Shown: piece after piece, positions 57,737 through 64,000 of the stretch
Position numbering within the stretch: position 1 is the first letter of the stretch
How the letters are laid out: the number at the start of each line of letters is the position of its first letter
Assembly (NCBI RefSeq): GCF_001983175.1
Contig: NZ_MNPW01000012.1
Coordinates: forward strand, 1-64,000
Source of the DNA: Pseudomonas cedrina subsp. cedrina
GTDB taxonomy: Bacteria > Pseudomonadota > Gammaproteobacteria > Pseudomonadales > Pseudomonadaceae
Length of the DNA stretch: 64,000 nt
Direction of reading: 5' to 3'
Notes under the pieces: generated by a model
Databases searched by the model: none
What the model was told of the DNA's origin: nothing
Seen by the model: the letters and a program-made list of their open reading frames with translations, nothing else
Translations under genes and position numbers: made by a program

Positions 57737-57793
57737 TCTTACGCTGGGGTTATTGCCCTTGGTAAGACGGTTAAATCTGACGGTGGAGTGCGC

Positions 57794-60070
57794 GTGATTA
57801 TTTGCAAAGGGTTGTCCAGGGTATGTATGGCCGGGGTGTTGCTGGGGGCGAGCCTGGCGGCCTCGGCGCGGGAGCCGGTGACGCAGGCATCGGCGGATAT
57901 CCGTCGCACCAGTTACGGCGTACCGCATATTCGCGCCACCGATGAACGTGGCTTGGGCTTCGGCATCGGCTACGCCTATGCGCAGGACAACCTGTGCCTG
58001 CTGGCCAACGAAGTCGTCACCGTGAATGGCCAGCGCGCCCGGTTCTTCGGCCCCGACCAGGCAACCCTGGAAGAACGCAACAACCTGGCCAGCGACCTAT
58101 TCTTCAGTTGGCTGAATACGCCGGAAGCGGTTGCCGCGTTCTGGAAAGCGCAAAGCCCGCAGATGCAGCAGCGCATTGACGGCTATGTGGCCGGCTATAA
58201 CCGTTACCTGAAAGAGCAGGGCGCTCCGGCGCAATGCCAGGCGGCCTGGGTGCGGCCGCTGGTGGCTGAAGACGTGGTCAAATTGACCCGCAGGCTGTTG
58301 GTAGAAGGCGGTGTGGGCCAATTCGCCGAAGCCCTGGTCGGCGCGACACCGCCCCAAGCGGCCGTAAGCGTAGCGTCCACAGCCAAGGCCTTTGAGCTGG
58401 CCGCCGCCAACCGCGAGCGTTTCGCCTTTGATCGCGGCAGTAACGCGGTGGCGGTGGGGCGTGATCGGTCATTCAACGGGCGCGGCATGTTGCTGGCCAA
58501 TCCGCACTTCCCGTGGGTGGGCGGCATGCGTTTTTATCAGATGCACCTGACCATTCCCGGCCAACTGGATGTCATGGGCGCCGCGTTGCCCGGCTTGCCG
58601 GTGATCAATATCGGCTTTAACCGGCATGTGGCATGGACCCATACCGTGGACACGTCCAAGCACTTCACCCTGTACCGCCTGACCCTGGACCCCAAGGACT
58701 CCACGCGCTATATGCTCGATGGCAAATCCATCCCCTTGGATAAAACCACGCTGACCGTGCAGGTTAAACAGGCCGATGGCAGCCTCAAGGACCAGTCGCA
58801 TACGGTGTATAGCTCGCCATTCGGCCCGGTGGTGCAATGGCCGGGCAAGCTCGACTGGGACAGCCACTACGCGTTCAGCCTGCGTGACGCCAACCTCGGC
58901 AACGACCGCGTGCTGCAACAGTGGTACGCGATGAACCGCGCCGACAGCCTCGAAACCCTGAAAATCTCGGTGCACAGCCTGCAAGGCATTCCGTGGGTCA
59001 ACACCCTGGCCGCCGACGACCAGGGCCAGAGCCTGTACATGAACCAGTCGGTGGTGCCCAACGTCAGCGCGGCCAAACTGGCGCAATGCAGCGACCCGCG
59101 CGCCGGCCTGCAAATGATCATGCTCGACGGCGCCCGCAGCGCCTGCGCCTGGGACATCGACCCGCGCGCGGCCCAGCCCGGCATCTTCCCGGCCGACCAA
59201 CTGCCGCAACTGCAACGCAGCGACTACGTGCAGCATTCCAACGACTCGGCATGGCTGGCCAATCCCAAGGCGCCGCTCACCGGGTTCTCCCCGGTGATCA
59301 GCCAGGACCACATCGGCCTCGGCCCGCGTGCGCGCTTCGCCCTGCAACGCCTGCAATCGCTGGATAAACCCATCAGCGTTGCCGACCTGCAAAACATGGT
59401 GATGGACAACGAGGTGTACCTGGCAGGGCAAGTCATGCCAGACCTGCTTACGTTCTGCGCCAAACACCTCGGCGCGGACATCACAGCCCTGTGCACCAGC
59501 CTGAAAAGCTGGGACCGGCGCGCCAACCTCGACAGCGGCCTGGGCCTGGTGCACTTCATCAACCTGATGCAATCGCTGCAGCAGATCCCCGATGCCTGGC
59601 GCGTCCCTTTCAACCCGGCCCGGCCCCTCACCACCCCTCGCGGCCTGTCCATCGACCGCGCTGCTGTGGCCAAAGCCCTGCGCGAAGCCATGCTGGCCTC
59701 CAGCGCCGAAGTCGCCAAACTCGGCTTGAGCGCCGACAGCACCTGGGGCGACATCCAAGTCTCCGGCCAAACCCCGATCCACGGCGGCCCCCAAGAACTG
59801 GGCATCTACAACGCCATGCAAACCGTGCCCCGCGCCGACGGCAAGCGCGAAGTGGTCAGCGGCAGCAGCTACCTGCAAATCGTCACCTTCGACGACCAAG
59901 GCCCCCATGCTACCGGCGTGCTCGCCTTCTCCGAGTCCGGCAACCCGGCTTCCCCCTACGCCAAAGACCAGACCCAGGCTTTCTCGCGCAAACAACTGCA
60001 CCCGCTGCCCTTCACCGAAGCCCAGATCAAGGCCGACCCGCAGTACCAACAGCTGCACATCAAGGAGTAG
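57794..60070 (+). CDS. pvdQ: Pyoverdine maturation acylase PvdQ
   Basis: Periplasmic Ntn-hydrolase of the penicillin acylase family, 758 residues, which removes the fatty acyl chain from the pyoverdine precursor and can cleave long-chain homoserine lactones. A signal peptide (LSRVCMAGVLLGASLAASA-RE) leads into the alpha chain; LLVEGGVGQFAEALVG precedes the linker, and the beta chain begins at the nucleophile Ser216 in GSNAVAVGRDRSF, one residue off the P. aeruginosa Ser217. GMLLANPHFPWVGGMRF and the rest follow closely. GTG was chosen because GGTGGAG lies six bases upstream and the ATG at 57731 falls inside the PvdS promoter. Confidence 0.95.
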   Translation: MIICKGLSRVCMAGVLLGASLAASAREPVTQASADIRRTSYGVPHIRATDERGLGFGIGYAYAQDNLCLLANEVVTVNGQRARFFGPDQATLEERNNLASDLFFSWLNTPEAVAAFWKAQSPQMQQRIDGYVAGYNRYLKEQGAPAQCQAAWVRPLVAEDVVKLTRRLLVEGGVGQFAEALVGATPPQAAVSVASTAKAFELAAANRERFAFDRGSNAVAVGRDRSFNGRGMLLANPHFPWVGGMRFYQMHLTIPGQLDVMGAALPGLPVINIGFNRHVAWTHTVDTSKHFTLYRLTLDPKDSTRYMLDGKSIPLDKTTLTVQVKQADGSLKDQSHTVYSSPFGPVVQWPGKLDWDSHYAFSLRDANLGNDRVLQQWYAMNRADSLETLKISVHSLQGIPWVNTLAADDQGQSLYMNQSVVPNVSAAKLAQCSDPRAGLQMIMLDGARSACAWDIDPRAAQPGIFPADQLPQLQRSDYVQHSNDSAWLANPKAPLTGFSPVISQDHIGLGPRARFALQRLQSLDKPISVADLQNMVMDNEVYLAGQVMPDLLTFCAKHLGADITALCTSLKSWDRRANLDSGLGLVHFINLMQSLQQIPDAWRVPFNPARPLTTPRGLSIDRAAVAKALREAMLASSAEVAKLGLSADSTWGDIQVSGQTPIHGGPQELGIYNAMQTVPRADGKREVVSGSSYLQIVTFDDQGPHATGVLAFSESGNPASPYAKDQTQAFSRKQLHPLPFTEAQIKADPQYQQLHIKE

Positions 60071-60079
60071 GGCAGGCAC

Positions 60080-60127
60080 GCAACCCCTTGATGCCAATGC
60101 GAAATATTTTTGAAATCAAGGGGTTGC
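60080..60127 (+). terminator. Inverted repeat after pvdQ
   Basis: GCAACCCCTTGAT and its complement form a 13-base stem with a 22-base loop, starting 10 bases after the stop codon. There is no T-run on the plus strand; termination is likely but not assured. Confidence 0.5.
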
Positions 60128-60152
60128 ACGGTATGGTAAATACGTACATAAT
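60124..60152 (+). promoter_or_regulatory. Candidate sigma-70 promoter before tRNA-Cys
   Basis: TTGCAC, 17 bases, then CATAAT gives a -35/-10 pair. A transcript from it would begin about 125 bases before the tRNA and require 5' processing. Other promoters cannot be excluded. Confidence 0.4.
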
Positions 60153-60282
60153 GGCGCCCATCGAACGCAACGAGGCATTAAAAACCTCAATGTATTCAAT
60201 GAGTTAGAGTAGAGGCATGGCTTTATGGCCCGCTCAAGTTTTTATGCGATGAGTGCCGGTAGTTGAGGCATTTGACGTTTGA

Positions 60283-60356
60283 GGCCGAGTAGCAAAATGG
60301 TTATGCAGCGGATTGCAAATCCGCCTACGCCGGTTCGATTCCGACCTCGGCCTCCA
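60283..60356 (+). tRNA. tRNA-Cys (anticodon GCA)
   Basis: The acceptor stem pairs GGCCGAG with CTCGGCC, followed by U and an encoded CCA. The anticodon arm is GGATTGCAAATCC, giving GCA for cysteine, and the T-arm is CCGGTTCGATTCCGA-type. All arms pair as expected for 74 bases. Its 3' end lies next to an integrase remnant, the usual pattern of an element integrated in a tRNA gene. Confidence 0.97.
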
Positions 60357-60366
60357 CTCTTGAAAG

Positions 60367-60396
60367 CCCCGTAGATTAGCGTCTGCGGGGTTTTTT
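60367..60396 (+). terminator. Terminator after tRNA-Cys
   Basis: CCCCGTAGA-N6-TCTGCGGGG (nine pairs including one wobble) is followed by six T residues, ten bases beyond the CCA. Confidence 0.9.
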
Positions 60397-60513
60397 ATTG
60401 CCTGCGATTTAAGAACCGTTCCGCAACTTTTGGGAGGTCTTCCGCAACCGCCGACATTTTTTAGGTGCGGTGGGGGAGTCGAACGGTGCCTGATAAGGGG
60501 AGTTTGTGGTGGG

Positions 60514-61250
60514 TTATTTCGTGGTGTTAACGATCTCACCGACACGGCGATAGACCTTCTTGGTCATCTCTCCGGTGGTGTGGCCAAGCAAGCGGCTTGC
60601 ATGAGTCAGCTCGATTTTCACTGGCCGCTTTCGGGCAGATATCCTTGAACTGGACCTGGCGAATCAGTACGGCCAGGGCTTCATCGATGGCGGCACCTGC
60701 CTTGATTGCGGCATTCTCGCGGGCGTCGTCCCAGCGGCAGCATCTGCTGGCTCATTCGCAGGCCGGACGTGTTAGTGATAAGTCTCGATGTTCTGATGCC
60801 GTTGAGAGCGCGGCGCTCCTGCAGGTCGTTGATAAAGGCACTCAGCCTATATTGAATACCCTCATCTTCTAGGCGCAGGTGAAGCTCCTTCGCGGTTTTT
60901 CCCTGCTTGACCATTAGGAACTCTGCGGACAGGTCGGCGGTGGCAACCGCGAGTACGTCGGCTGGGCGCTGGTCGGTTAAGTAGGCCAAGTCCATAGCGT
61001 CCTTGAACTCCTGCACCGCCGCGTCGTAGACGGCGTTCCACACTATATCGCCGGCGTAATAGTCCCGAGGGGTTCCTTGTTTCGGCGTACGCCGAAGCAA
61101 GGGTTGGCGTTGTTGGTCAGGCTCCACGCGCGCGTGATCGTGAGCATGTGCGACAGCAGCGCGATTTCCCGGTTTGCCCTTACCTTGGCAGTCCGGGCGT
61201 CCCTATACTGTGCGACCACCTGAGGCGTGATCGAATCTATTCGCAATCTC
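60514..61250 (-). pseudogene. Phage-type tyrosine integrase, frameshifted remnant
   Basis: On the minus strand an integrase is readable in several pieces in different frames: core-binding part SITPQVVAQYRDARTAKVRA with NREIALLSHMLTITRAWSL; catalytic part YYAGDIVWNAVYDAAVQEFK, then AMDLAYLTDQRPADVLAVAT (first Arg box); then AAIKAGAAIDEALAVLIRQV in a shifted frame; and the C-terminal ASRLLGHTTGEMTKKVYRRV, where the final Tyr box lies. At least three frame changes separate these, so no active enzyme is encoded. Orientation towards the tRNA-Cys 3' end fits a genomic island or prophage inserted there. Confidence 0.85.
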
Positions 61251-61564
61251 GCAGCCAGAGGAAGCGTCCAACGTAATGCGGGCGTTGGAACAGATCAACA
61301 GTCGGTGGGGAAGGGGGACCCCGCGTTCGGCTAGTGTTCCTGAAAACTCTGAATGGGGCATGCGCCGCGAGATGATGAGCCAGAGCTGCACGACAAAGAT
61401 CCATGAACTCTGGAACGTCAGATGTAGCTAAAATATTATTTTGCTTCAGATTATTAAAGTCTTGTTTTCCCATTCTTGTGTTTTATGAGATATGGGTAAT
61501 TTGGTTTCAAGGGGTTTGAGGTTTTATCTGGATGTTAAGTCTTACAGGTTGGGGGATTAAGTAA

Positions 61565-62584
61565 GTGCAAAATATAATTTGTATGCTATTAACAGTGATT
61601 GTGCCGGTGACTCTAACGACACTTAGTGTGGTTTGGTTTGTAGGGCAGGGTAAGGGTTTCACGAGTAAAGTTATTTCGGTGTTTGACTTGAACTCTGAGT
61701 CTGGGTTGATTAAGCAGGGGTTGTTGTGGTTGGTAGTCGGAATACCATTAAGTTTAGGTTTCGCATTTGGTGTTTGGGCATGGGCTGGTTATGATCTGAA
61801 TTTGAGCGCAGATGGTTACAGGAAATTTATAGAGATAAGCATTTTGCCGTTAGCGATAATGTCAGTTTCGTTACCTTTGGCCGGTCTAGTCTCACGTTTT
61901 CATTCTACACAGCAAGCCGCAAAACAAATCTCTATAACAATGATTAAAAATAATCTTGATGCTTTTTCATCGCACCGAAAAGGCATGTTGGAGTATTTCT
62001 CGGGCCTTGACTTGATGACGTATTTTGATAAGTATAAATTTGAGTACAAAGCACATCCGGTTCTTCATAAGCGTTTTTTTAGTGGATCTCCTGAAAAAGG
62101 GTGGCCTAGCAGAAATGAATTATCTTTTGAAGCGGTGGAGCGGAAGATAGAGCAGGCAGCTATTTATCTACTTCTAGTATTAAGTGGGAATTCAATACAC
62201 AGGTTGGATGACTACCTTCAAGTCTCACTTAATATATATGGGGCAGCAGATGCTTTGAATATTAGGGAGATAAAGCATGATATGGCAAGAGGAGGGGTGT
62301 ACGTTAAATGGCTAAATAATGATGGGGGAGTTGTTACTATAGGGCTAAATACTCTGGAAACGTTGGCTGCTTTGCGATTTGTGAGGGAATACTATAATAA
62401 TTTCTGTGATTTCTCCGGGCGCCCTCGAATGAAGCTGTCTAACGATCTGGAGGATGTATTTTTGAAGACTGAGTATTGGCTGAGGAAAGGTGATTTTATC
62501 CAAACTATACACTTGCAGGATATGGTATCGCTGGTTGAAGCGGGAAGAGCGGAATATGGAGAAAAACATCCTCGAGGAGGTTAA
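61565..62584 (+). CDS. AT-rich membrane protein of unknown function
   Basis: 339 residues with an N-terminal membrane segment (CMLLTVIVPVTLTTLSVVWF), a second and third near residues 55-75 and 95-115, and a ~220-residue cytoplasmic helical region that ends EAGRAEYGEKHPRGG. The start codon is GTG with GGGGG about nine bases upstream; an ATG six codons later lacks a ribosome site. No family recognised. Codon use is strongly AT-rich, unlike flanking genes, and the gene lies between the integrase remnant and a REP-like repeat, so it is probably island cargo. The 314 bases before it are AT-rich and appear empty. Confidence 0.7.
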   Translation: MQNIICMLLTVIVPVTLTTLSVVWFVGQGKGFTSKVISVFDLNSESGLIKQGLLWLVVGIPLSLGFAFGVWAWAGYDLNLSADGYRKFIEISILPLAIMSVSLPLAGLVSRFHSTQQAAKQISITMIKNNLDAFSSHRKGMLEYFSGLDLMTYFDKYKFEYKAHPVLHKRFFSGSPEKGWPSRNELSFEAVERKIEQAAIYLLLVLSGNSIHRLDDYLQVSLNIYGAADALNIREIKHDMARGGVYVKWLNNDGGVVTIGLNTLETLAALRFVREYYNNFCDFSGRPRMKLSNDLEDVFLKTEYWLRKGDFIQTIHLQDMVSLVEAGRAEYGEKHPRGG

Positions 62585-62586
62585 GT

Positions 62587-62697
62587 ATGAAAGCTAAGTT
62601 TTCAGCCGCGCATAAATTCAATAAGTGCTATCAATTTAGAAGGTGGCATCTTGAAGAGCTAGGAATAAAACGGGGTCAGACCACGACATCGGACTAA
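62587..62697 (+). CDS. Short, probably truncated open frame after the membrane protein
   Basis: 36 codons (MKAKFSAAHKFNKCYQFRRW onward) start three bases after the preceding stop, with a perfect GAGGAGG ribosome site six bases upstream, which argues that a real second cistron began here. The frame then runs into a REP-like inverted repeat (GGGGTCAGACCAC) and stops, so the remainder of the gene has probably been lost. No function can be given. Confidence 0.45.
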   Translation: MKAKFSAAHKFNKCYQFRRWHLEELGIKRGQTTTSD

Positions 62698-62715
62698 GGC
62701 CCAGTAGTCTGCCCC
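62672..62715. repeat. REP-like imperfect inverted repeat
   Basis: GGGGTCAGACCAC faces AGTAGTCTGCCCC across 18 bases, resembling the GGGGTCAGACC-type REP sequences that accompany REP-associated transposases. It marks the downstream edge of the AT-rich island patch. Confidence 0.55.
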
Positions 62716-62732
62716 TTCGATTTCAGTGCTGT

Positions 62733-62990
62733 TTAAACGGGTTGAGTGCTGGCTGGATCGATCTTATCAAGTGCCGCATTTACGAGAAGCCCTGCGCTCT
62801 CAATGATCTGGGCCAACCCAAATGTTTGAAGACGCTGTGTTCCACTTGCCGCGAACGCTTGTTCGTTCGCTATCGCTGACGCTGAAGCCAATAGCTCACT
62901 CGCGTTCACTAGTGCTTCCTCGGAGCTCAAGCCTGGCTTCACGCTGAACACGCTGGTTGCAAATTCATCATCAATCGGGTGTGTTTTCAT
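62733..62990 (-). CDS. DUF6124-like small helical protein
   Basis: About 85 residues, starting MKTHPIDDEFATSVFSVKPG; an ATG three codons earlier is an alternative. SVKPGLSSEEALVNASELLA and FGLAQIIESAGLLVNAALD match the two-helix pattern of DUF6124/DUF3077 proteins common in Pseudomonas, function unknown. It is preceded by 166 bases of untranslated leader after a structured RNA element of the type also found before the small gene at 18.3 kb. Confidence 0.82.
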   Translation of the reverse strand: MKTHPIDDEFATSVFSVKPGLSSEEALVNASELLASASAIANEQAFAASGTQRLQTFGLAQIIESAGLLVNAALDKIDPASTQPV

Positions 62991-63156
62991 GAGTGGCATT
63001 CCAGTTCATCGCACATGAAATGAATCATCACCGCTGAATACTGATGGGCCGGTTTAATAGTTGCGTCTGGAACTTGGCAGCTTCGATTTGTAGAAAACAT
63101 CCTCTATACCCTCGGAAAGTTAAGAGGCCACCACCGCCGTTGCGACACGGTTGGGT

Positions 63157-63231
63157 GGTGGACCGTGCGAGGGTCGCAAACCGGTGTCCGAGGGTACCGG
63201 CCGGGCAAAAGCCCGCCTCACACGGTCCACC
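63157..63231 (-). ncRNA. Structured three-stem leader RNA, copy 2
   Basis: A 75-base element. P1 pairs GGTGGACCGTGTGAGG with CCTCGCACGGTCCACC (16 pairs, one wobble). P2 is CGGGC-UUUU-GCCCG. P3 is CCGGU-N10-ACCGG with loop core CTCGGA. The joint between P3 and P1 reads TTTGCGACC. Compared with copy 1, most pairs of P1 and P2 differ in both partners but still pair, which supports a functional RNA. It lies within a frame ATG GTG ... TAA of 37 codons, as in copy 1. The fold and positions match copy 1 although the sequences differ. Confidence 0.62.
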
Positions 63232-63251
63232 ATAGATGCGGTAAGCAGGCA

Positions 63252-63284
63252 TAAAAAAAGCGCCTGCTACAGAGCTATGGCGCT
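63252..63284 (-). terminator. Terminator directly before the leader RNA
   Basis: On the minus strand AGCGCC-N14-GGCGCT is followed by seven T residues and ends about 21 bases before the leader. A similar hairpin-plus-T pattern (AAAGC-N5-GCTTT) precedes copy 1. Confidence 0.65.
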
Positions 63285-63532
63285 ACCGCGCCTCAGACTA
63301 CTTCAGGTTGCGACACCCGGCCACAGGATTTACTGCGACGGCGCATCCTAGCCAGGTTGCTTCCTATGGCTCAACCTCGCCGAGTTGTGGGAAATGTCCG
63401 AAGCTCGGCAGGCCAGTGGTTTGTCATTCAAATTGCAGTGCTTAAGCCACTCGTCGAGGCAACAGCACTTTCTATCCACGCAAACCCTCTCAACCCTATG
63501 CGCAACCCTGCGCTACCAACAGGAGGTGATTT

Positions 63533-63748
63533 ATGGTGGATGACAACAACGGGCCTGCAGCGCCATACCCTGGACCTAAAAAAGAAGTGCCTGATGCTGG
63601 CGAGGGTCATGAATCCGGTCTTGATCAAGCCGAGTCCGAGCCCAAGCAGGGGACGGGCGAGAAACCCTCAGACTGGAACCCACCGCCTGGCAACCCAGGA
63701 TCGGATCAGGACGCCCAGACCGACCGCGACAATGACGGAGCCCGTTAG
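63533..63748 (+). CDS. Small acidic, disordered protein
   Basis: 71 residues, rich in proline, glycine, glutamate and aspartate (MVDDNNGPAAPYPGPKKEVP; ending QTDRDNDGAR), with no hydrophobic core and no recognised family. An AGGAGGTGA ribosome site directly before the ATG and a terminator after the stop make it a likely real gene. Confidence 0.7.
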   Translation: MVDDNNGPAAPYPGPKKEVPDAGEGHESGLDQAESEPKQGTGEKPSDWNPPPGNPGSDQDAQTDRDNDGAR

Positions 63749-63775
63749 GCCCAATCCGAACACGTAGAACTTCAC

Positions 63776-63811
63776 GAAACCCGGCCAGTGCGCCGGGTTT
63801 CTTCGTTTTCG
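63776..63811 (+). terminator. Rho-independent-type terminator after the disordered protein gene
   Basis: GAAACCCGG-N8-CCGGGTTTC is followed by TTCGTTTT. It is 28 bases beyond the stop codon. It could also serve the minus-strand gene that ends at 63841. Confidence 0.75.
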
Positions 63812-63840
63812 ACGCCGCCACATCCCTGCACCCTATCTAT

Positions 63841-64000
63841 CTATATGACTGAAGACCTGAAGATACGCTGCTCTTTCACCTCACCGGCATACCCACTGAT
63901 TTTCTCCTGCTGCCCCGTCAGCAGCGCGCAGATTTTCATCAGTGCCACGGCTTCACTCGGCGTTCTGTCGGCGGCCGCCATCGCGGTCAATTCAACCACC
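63841..64000 (-). CDS. Unidentified protein, C-terminal end only
   Basis: About 52 codons on the minus strand read through the window edge: VVELTAMAAADRTPSEAVAL, MKICALLTGQQEKISGYAGE, VKEQRIFRSSVI and a TAG. It looks like a helical protein end. The family cannot be told from this fragment. Confidence 0.5.
   Translation of the reverse strand, partial: VVELTAMAAADRTPSEAVALMKICALLTGQQEKISGYAGEVKEQRIFRSSVI

Noticed and set aside
58469..60097. 542-codon frame antisense to pvdQ
   Set aside because: The plus strand matches PvdQ over its whole length; the antisense frame has no motif.
60430..60872. Plus-strand frames next to tRNA-Cys
   Set aside because: The minus strand carries recognisable integrase fragments in this stretch.
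62587..62697. 6-pyruvoyl-tetrahydropterin synthase start (FSAAHKF phrase)
   Set aside because: Only seven residues are alike and the rest does not follow that family.

Overview
The window looks like chromosome of a Pseudomonas of the fluorescens group. Evidence: a pvdQ-type pyoverdine acylase gene preceded by an exact match to the PvdS iron-starvation box, the Pseudomonas glgA-treZ-malQ-treY-DUF2934-glgX trehalose/glycogen operon, four chemoreceptors, several families of Pseudomonas REP-like palindromes, and GC-rich codon use interrupted by short AT-rich accessory patches.

Layout. 1-1050: tandem array of ~180-base palindromic repeats. 1055-6219: an amino-acid-type (HAAT) ABC transporter operon without a visible livF, headed by a degenerate AMP-binding protein. 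6386-8678: worn ground with a glutathione S-transferase remnant, an Asp/Glu racemase-like gene, a cysteine-hydrolase-like gene and a RimJ-like acetyltransferase remnant cut at a REP. 8910-16290: Aer-like receptor, HAD phosphatase, OsmC-YcaO protein, and the reverse transsulfuration pair. 16475-17468: second repeat array. 17545-24814: LysE exporter, a small gene with a structured leader, an AT-rich island (18.9-20.8 kb), TSUP permease, P-loop kinase, VOC protein, and a saccharopine-dehydrogenase-like/DoxX/DCC cluster. 24874-25342: third array. 25386-37547: MFS and EamA transporters, BdlA-like and six-TM chemoreceptors, TonB receptor with a Fur-like site, autotransporter, PIG-L-like protein. 37764-48518: trehalose/glycogen operon. 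49092-57557: mixed metabolic genes, a dCACHE-type chemoreceptor, divergent aldo/keto reductase and LysR genes, and a Fur-like winged-helix protein. 57713-60070: PvdS-type promoter and pvdQ. 60283-62715: tRNA-Cys with a decayed integrase and AT-rich cargo. 62733-64000: small DUF6124-like gene with the same type of structured leader, a short disordered protein, and the 3' end of an unidentified gene.

How genes work together. GlgA builds alpha-1,4-glucan, GlgX debranches it, MalQ reshapes the oligomers, and TreY plus TreZ turn chain ends into trehalose; the 4-base overlaps indicate translational coupling. Cystathionine beta-synthase and gamma-lyase form the methionine-to-cysteine route. PvdQ matures pyoverdine in the periplasm, and a separate TonB receptor probably takes up a ferric siderophore.

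The most interesting unexplained structure is a pair of ~76-nucleotide elements (63157-63231 and 18630-18706, both minus strand). They fold into the same three-stem junction with compensatory base changes, each lies inside a short open reading frame, and each precedes a gene for a small helical protein. Three inverted or direct copies of the same repeat array within 25 kb, and a tRNA-Cys-linked island remnant, are also notable.
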